NCBI GenBank assembly: GCA_015680685.1
Contig: MNCI01009612.1
Coordinates: forward strand, 1,452 to 65,451
Length of the DNA: 64,000 bases
Direction: 5' to 3'
From: Gnetum montanum
Taxonomy: Eukaryota; Streptophyta; Gnetopsida; Gnetales; Gnetaceae
Shown here: positions 24,801 through 37,260 of the stretch, piece after piece
How the letters are laid out: the number at the start of each line of letters is the position of its first letter
Numbering within the stretch: position 1 is the stretch's first letter
Made by a program: the position numbers and the translations under genes
The notes under the pieces: model-generated
Told to the model about the DNA's origin: nothing
The model's database searches: none
What the model saw: the letters and a program-made list of their open reading frames with translations, nothing else

Positions 24801-26138
24801 AATAGGAAATTCTATTATTTTTATTTTTAAAAAAATATTGATGATGAATTATAATTAAATAATGGTCCTAATCTGTCATGTCCCTTCAATTTCCAACCAA
24901 TCTTTTATAAAAATAGCTTCTTCCCATCATATACTATTGTGTCCCCATCATTCGGCTAAAAATATGTGGGAAAAAGATGATTATAATTGATGCTTCAACA
25001 ACAAGATTCGTTGTTTTAAAAAAAATTTAAGTCTTTGAAATTACACATTCCATCACCTCTTTATCAATTTTTATCAATTCATCAATTCAAAGTAATCAAC
25101 ATCTTATCCATCACATTCATTCATTTTTCAAAAATCAACAATAGTTTTCAAATTTATTCCATCTTCAATTCATCATCACTTTCATCAAAGTTATTTTACC
25201 AAATCGATTGTAGTTTAGTTTTAGCCTTTAGTTTGGAAGATCAATGGTCATTGAAGTGGGACAACTATTTTACCCATAACACCCAATTCAATTCAACCAA
25301 TTCCTCATCTTAGGTTGTTTAGTAGCTGAGGGTGACTCTATTGAATCAAGTCATGTTCAAATTTGATTTTAGAATTTAAAGATATTCAATTTTTTAAACA
25401 TGTCATGGCCTAATCATGTCTTATGGTTAGCTCATGCTATTCTCAGAATTAAACCATGAGGTCACCTCTACTTGTGGGCATAAAATTCATCATGAAAGAT
25501 CAACCATAACTCATTGTATTATGCTAAGACTTATGGTGAAGAATTTTGATAAAATTACATAGTCTTAAGGGATAATTTTTCAAGATAAATTTAAATAATA
25601 AAATGAACTCTCATTATCTAAAACCTAGCAAGTAGATCGATTTTTTCAAGAGCTTTCTAATGAGCTTAAGGTTATCTTAAAAGTTGAAATAACAAAGGAG
25701 ATACAAGCTTACAAAGTTAACTAAAAATTTTGATATTTTTTATCACAACTTATGGTCAACTTGTGATGAACATACCAGATCCATGGTTAACTCATGATGA
25801 ACAAATCATGACCCATGGTCAACTTGTGATGAAGAAGCTCAATCCATGGTTAACTCGTAATGGAAGACCATGAATCATGGTAAATTAAATTTTAATTATT
25901 TTCATTAGTTTTCAAAATAATTTCAAAATTAACATCAAGGGATTTATTCTCCAAATCTTAATAATTGATGGATTTTGAAAGAAGATGACATCACCTTATT
26001 TAGAGAAAAATTGCTTCACAAAGGTGCTTAGAATTGGGATTTCTTTGCAAATGTAATTTGGGGCCAGATGGAAAGTTGCATTTAGAAAATTAAAAAGAAC
26101 ATTTTGGGTGAAATAAAAAGTAAAACATACATCCCAAA
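21868..26138. repeat. 4.3-kb direct repeat, copy B
   Basis: This is the uninterrupted copy of the unit also found at 9,470-13,446 plus 20,487-20,800. It contains the empty target site of element 1 near 25,854-25,859 and the CATGGTCAACT minisatellite at 25,745-25,880. Apart from a truncated RTE LINE start at about 25,970, no coding content is seen. Confidence 0.8.
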
Positions 26139-27962
26139 GAAGACATGGTGGTAGAGTGATAAAGTGCAACATGCTATCAAAAATAAGAAAAATGCTTTAA
26201 GGAATGGCAGTAAAGCAGTAGCTTAGAAAATAAACTAATATACAAAATGGCAAAGAAGGAGGCAATTGTAGAAGTTTCCAAAGCTAAAAATAAGGCCTTG
26301 GATATATTTTATAAGAAATTAGGAATAAATAAAGGAGAAAACCCAATTTATAAATTGGACAAAATGAGAAACAAGAAATGTAAAGATATTAACCATGTCA
26401 AGTATATCGAAGAAGAAATGATAGAATTTTGATAAAGAAAATAAAATTTTGGATAGGTGGAAAAATTATTTTTAAGAATTATTAAATGAATAATTTCCAA
26501 GAGAAGACACCTAAGAAGAAGAACCAAATTTTGGTTTGGTTAATGAGCTTTCTTTCTTTAAGGTAAAGATAGGCTTATCAAAGATGAAAAATGGAAAAGT
26601 TATTGGATAAATAATATTCCTATAGAAGCTTTAAAGGATTAGAAGATACAGGAGTTTCTTTGATGACATAATTATTTAACAAAATTTTAAAGGATGGAAA
26701 ATTTTCCTACAATTAAATAAAAATCTTTCTTTTTTACATTTACAAAAATAAATGAGGCATACAAAATTGTGTAAAGTATAGAGGGATCAAGCTAATGAGC
26801 CATATTATGAAGCTCTGGGAGAGAGTCATAGAGTAGCATATTAGACTTGAATCAATATTTTTAGAAATTTAATTTGGATTTATGCTAGGGAGATTGACTA
26901 TGGAGGGTTTTTTTTTTATATCACAACTAATAGAGAAATTTTGAAAACTTAGAGGAAATATGCATATGATCTTTATGATTTGGAAAAAGCATATGACATA
27001 GGGCTTAGACATATTATTTGGTGATACTTATGAAGGAAAAAATCCTAGATAAATATATTAAAGTGATTCAAGACATGTATGAAGGAGCTACCACTAAAAT
27101 TTAAACATCCTGTGGAATAACATCTGATTTTCTAGTCATTGTAGATCTACATCAAGGGTTTGCACTTAGCTCGTACTTATTTGCTATTATTATGGATGAA
27201 TTAAGAAAGGAAATACAAAATAAAATCCTTTGGTATATGTTATTTGTAGATGATATTGTGTTGGTGGATATATTTCAAGAAACTATTGCTAGTAAATGGA
27301 AATTGAGACATGTTTTAGAATCAAAAGGATTAAAAATTAGTAAAAGTAAGAAAAAATATAAGGAATGTAATTTTAATAACAAAATAAATAGTGATGAAAT
27401 ATAAGTAACTATTCAAGGTAAACATTTACCTACTACAAACAATTTCACTACCTATAATTAATCCATCAATCATATGGTGAAATTAATAAAAATATCAGAA
27501 ACATAATTGAGGCAAGATCGTCATACTAAAGACACACTAGTGATATTCTATGTGATAAAGGAATACCAATAAAATTAAAGGGGAAATTTTACAAGATAGA
27601 AATTAGGCTTGCTATCTCATATGATGTTGAATGTTGGGTAGTACAAAAGAGGCATGAACAAAAAATCAATATGGAAAAAATGTGAATTCTTTGATAGATG
27701 TTGAATGTTACTAGAAGAGATAAACTACATTATATAAACATTAGAGGAAGTCTTGGAGTGACAAATTTTTTTACATCACTATTCGAAGAAAGCCATAGAA
27801 AGGAAGACCAAAGGAGACGTGGAAAAAATGATCAAAAATGATTTGTAGAAACTATAAATAAATAAATATCTAGCTTTTCATAGAGGCAAATAGTGAAAAA
27901 GAACTCATGTAGCTAACCTCATTCTATTGGGACAAGGCTAGGATAATGATGATGATATATAT
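25970..27962 (+). pseudogene. RTE-clade LINE, 5'-truncated and decayed
   Basis: This is a non-LTR retrotransposon of plant RTE type. It begins in the endonuclease C-terminus (GQMESC...ILGEIKSK..IPKKTWW.SDKVQ at about 26,070-26,160). It continues through the linker (26,247-26,432) and the RT (DLEKAYD at about 26,980; LHQGFALS near 27,150; the catalytic box FVDDIVLVD at 27,241-27,270, where the usual form is FADDIVLV). The 3' end reads GGGACAAGGCTAGGATAATGATGATG, the short GAT-type tail typical of RTE elements. Stops and frameshifts occur throughout. The start lies within copy B, and copy A shares only its first 160 bp. Confidence 0.85.
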
Positions 27963-28437
27963 CTATGCAAAATACATAACAAAAAAAGCAATGGATACTA
28001 AAATGCCATCAATTCATAAAAATAAAACATGGAAACTAGTTGAGCTTTTACTAGATAAAAGACCCATTAGAAATAAATGGGTGTACAGAATAAAACTTGG
28101 AAATCAATACCAAGCATAATCATGCTAAAGAATATTCTCAAAAAAGAAAAAAAAGGAATAGATTATGATGAAATCTTTTTTCTAGTAGTAAAATTAATAT
28201 TCATAAGATCATTTTTTTCTATCACAGTTATTTATGATCTTGAACTTGAACAAATGGATGGGAAAACAACATTCCTCAATCGTAATATTGAGGAAATATA
28301 TATATATACTTCACCCTAAACGATATGAAATAAAGGAAAAAGAGCATATGGTGTGTCAATTATTAAAATTGTTATATAGGATCAAACAAGCAATAAGGTT
28401 GTGAAATAAAAAGTTTAATGACCACATTATAAATTTT
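27963..28437 (+). pseudogene. Ty1/copia reverse transcriptase fragment
   Basis: The fragment encodes the N-terminal half of a copia RT. Visible pieces are KNKTWKLVELLLDKRPIRNK and WVYRIKLGN (near 28,015-28,105), GIDYDEIFFLVVKLIFIRS and LELEQMDGKTTFLNRNIEE (to about 28,300), then a decayed end. The usual order is DVKTAFLNG, and the catalytic D survives in MDGKTTFLN. It begins exactly where the RTE tail ends and stops exactly where an inverted RTE piece begins. No LTR, gag or integrase belongs to it here. Confidence 0.85.
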
Positions 28438-28660
28438 GGCTCTTTGCCAAAGCTTCATAGTACGACTCATTAACTTGAAAATTTATAGTTTACACAATTT
28501 TGCACATCTCATTTATTTTTGTAAATAGAAACAATAATACTTTTTCTTCAATTATTGAAAATTTTTCCATCTTGAAAGATTTTGTTATATAACTGTGTTA
28601 GCTAAGAAACTCCTGCATCTCTTAATGCTTTCCAAGCTTTTATAAAAATGTTATTAGGAT
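28438..28660 (-). pseudogene. inverted RTE-LINE fragment
   Basis: The reverse complement of this stretch matches plus-strand 26,620-26,830 of the RTE LINE, for example TACAAAAATAAATGAG, CAAAATTGTGTAAA and ATGAAGCTTTGGCAAAGAG. It encodes part of the RT finger and palm region before the catalytic box, in minus orientation. No other LINE parts were recognised around it. Confidence 0.75.
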
Positions 28661-30780
28661 GTGCTCTCTATGATTAGCTAAAAACATTAGTAACTATTTA
28701 TGCCATATTTTAGTTTACTTTTTACAGTCAGAATATACTTATGTCATATTTTAGAATACATTTTCTTTTCAACATCACTCTTTTTGAATTTTTAGTTTAG
28801 AATTTTTAACTACTCATTTGTTACTATCCTATCATCAAAACTAGATATGTTATTTTCCATTTCAGAAAATTATATGTTGTTACATTGCTCATGTCGTCTT
28901 AAATTAATTAATATTTTGTCCTCTTATTATCACTATTATAATAACCTTAGAGATTATTTTGATAGAAAATTAATCTCCAATTATTCAAATTCAAACACCA
29001 CATTACATGTTACTAACTAAGGCTATTCCTAGATTTCCTTACCCATATCGAAGGTGCCCTAGGATATAGTCTCCTAAAAAAATTTTCTTGAAGGTGTTGT
29101 TTATGATCTAGATTCATGCATCAACAAAACCCTATTCCTACAACTGATGAAACAAACACTTTGCCATCATTCCATTGTTATTTTTATTATTTAAATAGAC
29201 TATTAAGAACTAATACATTGTTTTACCTTGTAATCATAACAAATTAGCTTCTAATAAAGGTATTGTATATAAGACTTGAATTCTTATCTTAAATTCATGT
29301 AGTAAGAATTTTTTTTTGAAGCTTTTCATTTTTATTATATAATTTCAAATTAAGACCTAAGCACCACACTACACAACCACAAAAAACTATAGATTGTATA
29401 GTTATATAAAAATGAGATTTCAAAAATGTTTAACTCTAAATATTGTAATTGCTATATTGTTTCTTTGTTGTATATAAATACTTCCAATCACTTACAAATC
29501 ACTGGTTGAAATACTATGATTGTAAAGTGCTCTTTTATATTATATATTATTCTTTAATAAGAGGTTCTCTTTCTTTTTCTTTCTATTTTATGTTATGGGT
29601 TCATTAACGGAATTGATATCTCTACAATTTTCTTTACCCTATGGGGATTATAATTACTTCCAATTTCTTCTATTAATGCTAAGTTATTTTCATTTTATAC
29701 TAACAAAAAATTTCTATTAGTTCTTGTAATGTACATTTACATGTTAACAAGCAAAACTTAAGGACACCTTCTTCTAGTGATGTTGTTGCAACTAAGATGT
29801 CTAATTTTATTATTTCTAATTATGTATATATGAGTCATTAGTTATATTACATGATGATATGTGTTCATTTAAGAATATGTTAACACATCAACTTAAGTGC
29901 TAAGAACATCAAAAGCCATTGAGACCATTAACAAGACCATCAAATGTTCCTAAATCCTCTACAAACAAAATGCCTCTTAGAGTCATGAAAATAATAATCT
30001 TCACTTTGTAATACTTGGATATATATCTAATTATTATTCAAATTATTATATTGAATAAATAATTTGCAAAGACTTTGGTACAACCTATAGGTCATTAATA
30101 CACTTTTTGAAAATGATTGATTGATTAAGAAATTACATTGTAAGGATGACGATAAAACTAAAATTTAGAGTTTAGGATTAAGTGTTTAAACACTTGTTAT
30201 TGCAAAAAAAATATCATATTCCTAGATCACACTATTGCATCACCAAGAGTTTCCATATTATATGTAATATCATAGATGCATTAAAGTTGCTTAGAAATTT
30301 TTATGTGAAAAGTATTCTTATGATATAGTTGAGAAAATATTAGAAGAGATCTAATTTTTTCATTTAAGGTTTCATTGTCAATTTCATCCTTGGTAAGAGT
30401 AGGACATGTAGTTAGAGAAAGGCTGAATTTATTTTTTAGATAGAAATTTCTAGTTTTGGTATGTAACAAGAGAATATTTTTTATGAAAGAGATTGAGAAA
30501 ATAAAAAAGTTAGAGCAAGAAATTTCTCATTGAGTTATGTAACAACAAGAAATTTGTCATCAAATGACATGCAAAAAAAATAAAAATAATAAAAAATTGC
30601 AACTGTAATTACTTTCAAAGTTTTTAGTTGCACAATGGAAGCTTATGACTATCAAAATAACATTACTAGATGACATTTTTGAATAAAAAAAAGATTTGAA
30701 ATTTTAATAATCTCTAAGGAAAAAATTAAGGGAAGAAATGAGATTGATACCACTTCAAAGAATAATATGTAAAGCTTGCT
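28661..30780. other. AT-rich stretch without a recognised gene
   Basis: No domain was recognised on either strand. A TATAAATA motif at about 29,470, followed by a T-rich run, is LTR-promoter-like, but no partner repeat was found. Confidence 0.45.
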
Positions 30781-31230
30781 AAAAATAAAAGTCAATTTAA
30801 ACTTGAAGTAATATAGATAATGATGCAATGTGCAATCATAAAAGCTTTAAAAAAAGGTAAGATAAAAAAATTATTATTTATAGATATCCCAAAGATAGAG
30901 GATGACAAGGAAAAAGATTTGGTGAAAGAAAATTGAATAAATTCTAATATATATATATATATAAATTCTCCAGAAATCACTAAATATTTTAAGGCACTAA
31001 GTGAATAGTATGAAAAACCTTAAGATGTAATGATTATGTTCCATGATGTGAAAGAAAAAAAGTATATTTGGAGGCATAAAAGTCACTTGAAGTAAGTTAA
31101 GAATGGGATAATAATTTAGATAAATAGGGATCTCACTCATAAGAAACTTGTAGAAAGGGTTGAATAATGAGAAAAAAAGTTAAGGTCACATGTGAAAGGG
31201 TGTTTTGACATACCTAAATGTTGTTAATAT
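30781..31230 (+). pseudogene. possible LINE ORF1 fragment
   Basis: Plus-strand fragments LLFIDIPKIEDDKEKDLVKE (about 30,870-30,930) and INRDLTHKKLVERVE..EKK (about 31,118-31,170) resemble LINE ORF1 RNA-binding proteins (pattern G-I-P, acidic run, then N-x-D-L-T-x-K-x-L). The second motif recurs at 47,520-47,600 inside the nested LINE (INKDLTKKELA). It lies just upstream of element 2. Stops interrupt every frame. Confidence 0.4.
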
Positions 31231-31335
31231 TAACATTCATATTCTTGGTGTGTGGCCATGACTTGATAGGTTTTTTGTGTCATTGGATCCTATATTCATA
31301 AGCTTATGGTCATCAACTCTAGTCATGATTACAAC

Positions 31336-31939
31336 TAATGAATAGTTAAAAACATAGGTTGCATTAATGCATGCTCATTGATGCAACACTGTAGATGTAT
31401 CCCATTAATACATGCTAGGATGCATTGATGTAGGTACGTTGACATTGATGTAGTTATTACCTATATAAAAGTGCACATGCCTTGCATTTATGACACATTT
31501 TGGTCTTAGTCTTAGCTTAACCCTTATAGTTTCTTCCTTTAAGAGTTAGAATATTCTTCCCTCTGAGTGCTCGTAGTGCAGATTTATGAGAATGTACAAC
31601 ATTTTATTCGTGTTCTCATGTACCTAGACACATTAGCATGATCGACAATAAAACTGAGGTTTCCTATATCCATTGTAGCACTTAAACTAGTTTACTGTTA
31701 CTTTTCTATACATTACTTTACATGTAATTCACATATATGTTATTAAGTAATTAATGCAATTAATCATAAACACATGAGTATGATCACATCGAGCATCATG
31801 TATTGATGCTCAATAATCCTAGTAATGGATACTTGATACATCTAGTAGTATACACTTGGTAACCTAGTAGCATTAATATATGTTTAGGATGTATATGGAA
31901 AATGGGAATGGATACTGTATGTTAGGATAGTTAGTTACA
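31336..31939 (+). repeat. 5' LTR of element 2
   Basis: The LTR is 604 bp and collinear with 43,695-44,241. It starts TAATGAATAG (TG mutated to TA) and ends TTAGTTACA. A TATA box (TATATAAAA) lies at 31,462-31,470. The two LTRs differ by many substitutions and small indels, implying an old insertion. Confidence 0.85.
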
Positions 31940-31999
31940 AAATTCTTCTCAAGGCTCTCTCAATACATAGATTCTCCTTCTTTTATTAAGGACCATATA

Positions 32000-33471
32000 C
32001 TTTATCAATGGTTGCAGTTAACCTTAGAAAGCTTTGGTGAGGAAAGTATAGAGTTCAAAGGCCAAAGAAAATTAAAGGACAGATCTCCTAGTCATACATC
32101 CATAGACAAGGATAAGAATAAGGAGAAGGAGAAGTACCAATCCAATGACCAAAGGAGAAGGACTACTAGGCACTATTTTCCTAGTCCTCCACCATCATCC
32201 TCCTCATCATAAAACTCTAATAAGAGGAGCCATAGTAGACATAGAAGGAGGAGTGATTGGGATTCGGATCGAGATGATAGGAGATTCTGTTGTGATGAAG
32301 GAAACTGGGAGCATAGATAACCAAGAGAGGAATAAGAGCATCACTAGAAAAGAAGGCAAAATATGACTCATCATAGCAGGCATAGCCTAGATAGGGGCCA
32401 CTATGAATGTGATAGCTATGATGAATCAATATTGACCATTAGAAACATGTTGTAACTATCAAAAGAAGTTAGAATTTCCACTAAGCATCAAAGGGATAAT
32501 AGGATAAAAAGTTTGCATATGAACAATATCCCCATATTTGAATGGGAATATAATTCTACTCAACAACATCATCTATAAGATTTCCATGATGCTTGTGCCT
32601 TACAAAACATTGAAAATGGGTGGCAAAAGCTCAAAATATTTCCAAGAACACTCATAAAAGAAGAAGAAAGTTGGTACTGGTCTTTATAACCATAATCAAT
32701 TCATAGGTGGAGTATAATGTTGGACTTGTTTAATAAAAAATACTAGACATAGTCCTCAATTTTCAACTTAAGAAAACAAATCCAAGGGAGGAAACAAGAC
32801 AATCATGAATCCTTGGATGCAACCATGGATAAGTATTACTCTCTCTTGAATTAATGCCCAAGCCATGGATTTTCTAAAAGGGAGTAGATTTACGACGTTA
32901 TAGATGGGCTCCAAAACAAAATTAGAGAAACTCTTGGGATCTATGCCTAAGGGAGACTTTCAAAGAATAGAGTTAATCATATCTAGAGACTAATTGATTA
33001 GGTGAATAAGGAAGAAGAAGAGTTGAAAAAGAGAAAAAATGTAGAGGAGTATAACAGATATTCCTCTACTCATAAAAGGGAGGTGCTCTTTGTGATTTAG
33101 AGGGAGCATCATTAGATGAAGTGGTGCGAAGGAAAACCTTGCTGATCAAGAAATTTGTTACTGAGATACTAGATAAGATGGAAAAAATGTAGGACTCCTT
33201 AGATGAGAAGGTCCAAAGTGCTCTTAAAATAGTAGAGGAGAAGATGAAGGAGGATAATAGTAGAGATAGAAGGAAAAAAAAGGATGTAAGAAAGAATCAT
33301 TATCAATGAAAAGGTAAAACTAAAACAGTTGATAAGGTTTCAAATTTGGGGACAAATGATGACAAATGTGTTATTTTCCAATATGATCATAACAAAGGAT
33401 ATTTCCCTATAATTTCACATCTATAAGAATCTAGGGTGTATGCATTAAATGTGAAGTTGGTAAGAAAGCTA
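32000..33471 (+). pseudogene. gag remnant of element 2
   Basis: The N-terminal part (32,012-32,212) is charged and Ser/Pro-rich. The gag core is at about 32,500-32,690 (FHDACALQNIENGWQKLKIF, then PRTLIKEEESWYWSL). The charged helical part is at about 32,990-33,060 (KKRKNVEEYNRYS). A degenerate zinc knuckle at about 33,360-33,410 reads CVIFQYDHNKGYF, with the second cysteine as F, as in element 1. The frame is broken by many stops, and a solo LTR cuts it at 33,472, right after VYALNVKLVRK. Confidence 0.8.
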
Positions 33472-34487
33472 TGGATAAAGAACTTAGAAAGGGGGTTGAA
33501 TAAGTTCCCCAATTAAAATTGTGCCATCCATCAAAATCAAACACAATTTTAATGTGGTTCTCCAACTTGGGTACATCCACACTTAGAGGATAGAATTCGT
33601 GTATACCTTTGGACTTTGTTTCTTTAAAAATGTAATTTAAAGGGTATCAAAACCTTTACAAGATTTGAGCTTGACTTTATAGTGTTTCATTGCTATGAAA
33701 CCATTGAGCCTTGCAATCTCACAACAAGCTTAAAATGTGGTTTAAATGATCCCATAATGTTTACAAACATGAGCTCTACACCAATGTGTTTTTTTTTCAC
33801 AAAACTACTTAATCTTGTAAGGTCTCGATGAGTTGAATGAAGATGCCTTCCTACAAGAAGCACATCAATCCTGTAGGGTTACAAAGAAAGAAAGAAAAAG
33901 ATCAAGGAAAAAGTGTAACTAAATGTAGAGAGTTCTTGCAATGAGGCTTAATACACTAATATATACAAAAGATAATGCAATTAAGGACAAACATAAAATA
34001 TCTTTGAATAGCCTTGGATTGATATGACAATGAATAATACTTGCACAATTTTCAAGAATCTCACTTAGTCTTATACCCTTGGAGTTTTCAAAAAATCCTT
34101 CAAACTCATGCAACAATTATTAAATAGCTAGTATAGATGTCTACTTCGAGGATGAGGTATGTAACTATGAATAGACATAATGTAGGATGAGGTATAGTGA
34201 GACATCTAGCATTCCTTTATCATTTTGGATTCTCAATAGTCCTTGGAACATTTTCATTTGGCTTGTAGACTATGTTTCCATCCATGCTCTCATCTTTTCT
34301 ACTTAGTATTTTGTTTGAAATCTCATCATGGATCTCATTTTAATTTAGCTCTTGTTTTGAAATTTTGGATCTCCATTTGAAGTCCTTGCTCATTATACTC
34401 TTTCATGATCCTACAAGATTATGATCATACATACACATTCTACATTCTTCATTTTTTCTAAGGTTTTGACATACTAAAAGGTCAACA
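33472..34487 (-). mobile_element. solo LTR inserted in gag of element 2
   Basis: This 1.0-kb sequence is the reverse complement of the same family as the solo LTR at 55,154-56,301. In element sense it starts TGTTGACCTTTTAGTATGTC and its 3' part shares TACCCAAGTTGG(A/G)GAACCAC and GGAACTTATTCA. It interrupts the gag of element 2: coding homology to element 1 stops at 33,471 and resumes at about 34,493. A target duplication is not clear (AGCTA at left, ATAGC at right). Confidence 0.75.
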
Positions 34488-35170
34488 ATAGCAACCAATG
34501 AGGAGATTACCTTATCCACAAGGCAATTATAGGTAGTAGGTCCTTTAAACATAGTATTATTCAAGTGGAGCACAATCTCAATCTCAAAAGTGGTATCAAT
34601 AGTTGCAAACCCCACAGTGATGGGGGATGCCACCACCAAGGTAGCAATATCCTTACTGACAATCAAATCCATATAAATATTATGTTCAGCATCCTATATC
34701 TCCTCATGGATCTATGAGCCATAGTCCTTTTTCTCACCACTATTACCCTCTATAATATGTCCAAACTCCCACTTCACGAGCTAATTCTCCCTCTACTTAT
34801 CCTCCTCCATATCCATCACCTAACTCTACATATTCTAATGCCACTCCTTTTCCTCCTACATCACCAATGTAAGGGAAAATCCCATCATAGACACAACAAC
34901 ATAATTCCACAAGGGTAGTAAATTTACAGTCAAAATATTATTGAGTTGGCTCTCAACATAAGCCTTAAAAGAGAGCTTTCTTTAGGAAGCATAGTCCATA
35001 GAAACCCTCATAAATATCATTGGCTACTAACCCTACATCAACTACTTCTATAAACAACCTTTAGCCTCTTTCAAACCAAATATCCTATAATATACACATT
35101 GTCATGTTGGCCCATGCCATCATAGATTGGATCAAGGTTGGCCAACTTCCTAGGAAATGATCTAATTTTA
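34488..35170 (+). pseudogene. gag-protease linker of element 2
   Basis: Fragments MRRLPYPQGNYR, WGMPPPR and a P/S/Y-rich run (SPSTYPPPYPSPNSTYSNAT) correspond to the linker of element 1 at 17,663-17,226. It has no catalytic role and is decayed. Confidence 0.7.
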
Positions 35171-35570
35171 GAAGCCCCATCATCTATTTGTAGATTGTAG
35201 GAAATGATCCATGCAAGGTTCTACAAGATTTAGGTTCTATGGTGAACTTAATTTCTCAGAAGATATATAAGTCGTAGAACCTACCTCCACTTCAAAAATG
35301 CAACATTAGATTAGAGATTGCAAATTAATCCATTACTATTGCATTGGGATTACTGAAGGACATGATGACCACTATCTATGGATGGTCATACCTAGAAAAT
35401 GTCCTAGTGATTCACATGGACAATTAAAAATGGGACTTCCACATTATCATGGGAAGGACTTGGCTTCGTACTATTAATGCCAAGATGGAGATAAGAGATC
35501 TTTCCTTGGAAATATCCAAGGAAAATTAGATTAGAAAGATAGAGAAGAATTTCTTTTTGTGCATCTCATA
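35171..35570 (+). pseudogene. aspartic protease remnant of element 2
   Basis: The remnant contains QDLGSMVNLISQ (about 35,225-35,265), corresponding to the catalytic D-T/S-G-S-x-V-N-(L/I)-I-S block; the aspartate is kept but the following residue is L. Further on it has IIMGRTWLRTINAKMEIRDL and SLEIS (about 35,445-35,520), the flap and core strand also seen in element 1. Confidence 0.75.
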
Positions 35571-36049
35571 CAATGATACAAGGTGCCATTACGTGTAAGC
35601 AATATGAACCATGAAAAGAATATCTATCAAAGCATGAAATTAGTATGTCAAAAAAATGTTCAAATGTGCTTGTATATAGCAACCAAAAAATAAGAAGGTA
35701 CCTAGTGATTTAACACATATCATAATGTTTAATTCACAATATGCATGGAACTAGCAGTGCTTCTTACAAGTTCATACATGGACAACATGGATGGAATGAA
35801 ACAAATTCATAATTAACTCTCCCACAAACATGAAGATGTAGATTGGGTGAGTTGGAAATTCCTAATGATTTCAAGCAGGAGCCTCTTAAACTTAAGGCTC
35901 TATCTAGAGAATTAGAATATTCTTTTCTTAATAATGGTCAGTTAGTAATAATCAATGACAATCCTACCCAAGACTAGAAAAGGAAGCTATTGAAAGTAGT
36001 AAATAAATGACGACAAAATTTTCATGGTCATATCATGAGTTGACAAGAA

Positions 36050-37260
36050 TAGATCCAAGGGTATTTCAACATCGAATCTATATAGACCCCTCCATCAAGC
36101 CAAGGAGGTAGCTACAAAGGAGACTTATTCCAAAACTTAAGCAAGTTATTAAGGATTAAATTGAAAACTTCTTAAGGAACAATTCATCTATCCTGTAGCC
36201 AATAGTGAGTGGGTGAGCCCACTCATCATTATGCTAAAGGAAGAAGAGACATGGATAGTATGTATAGACCTTTGACTATTGAACATGGAAATATTTAAGG
36301 ATCATTTCCATTATCATTTTTGGACCAAGTGTTGGATATAAGTACAAGGAATTACTACTATAGTGTTCTAGATGGTTATAATGGCTATAACCAAATCCAC
36401 ATAACATAAGAATATTAGGCCAAAATGAAATTCACAAGTCCCTATGGGACTTCTGCATACAAAATAATGTCATTTATCATATGTAATTCCCCTACAATCT
36501 TCGAACAACTAGTTCTTAGCATTTTTAGCAATAGATCAGTAGTGATATGAATGTCTTCATGAATGACTTCTCCACCTATGGTTCAAACTTTGAGCAAGCC
36601 TTGAACTATCCAGAGTGAGTGTTCAAATGGTGTGTGGAGACAAACTTATAGCTTAATTGGTAGAAAAGCCACCTGATGATACAAAAAGAAATTATTCTAG
36701 GGCATAAAATTTCAAGAAAATGGATTGAGGTAGGCATAGAAAAAGTATGGGTGATCTAAGCAATCACTAGACAGTCTCAAATTGTAGAAGATGTGAGGTC
36801 ATTCCTTGGACACACTTGTTACTATAGGTGCTTCATCTTGAATTTCTCTAAGATCATCAAACCATTGGTGGAGCTTACAAATAAGGATGTAGTTATTGAA
36901 TAGAGCAAGGAATTCGAATAAGCATTTCAATAGTTAAAGTAAGAGCTTTTAGAAACATTCATTTTACATGCTTTAGATTGATCTAGATCATTTCACATAA
37001 TGATGGATGCATCCAACTATGCATTGTGGGTAGTGCTTATATAATTGGACAATCAAAAACATCCATAATTGGGTAGTGCTTGGATACAAAATATTTGTGC
37101 ACACTAATTATAGTGCCATCCATTACTTGATAAACAAGCCATAGGTAAGCCCTCATGTCATATGATGGTTAGTAATTTTACAAGAGTTCGATCTTACAAT
37201 GGTTGATAAGAGGGGAACTAGAAACATGGTTGGTAATCACTTATCTTGGTTACAATAGGA
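36050..37260 (+). pseudogene. reverse transcriptase/RNase H remnant of element 2
   Basis: RT copies element RNA to DNA. Visible parts are EWVSPLIIMLKEEETW..CID (about 36,205-36,275, the WVSP-x-V-x-V-P-K block), KDHFHYHF (about 36,300), and the catalytic box VFMNDFSTYG (36,552-36,581). The family form of the box is FMDDFS, so one catalytic Asp is Asn. GHKISRKWIEVGIEKVWVI follows at about 36,700-36,755. RNase H traces (MMDASNYALWVVL at about 37,003-37,040) lie downstream. More than ten stops or shifts make it non-functional. Confidence 0.8.
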
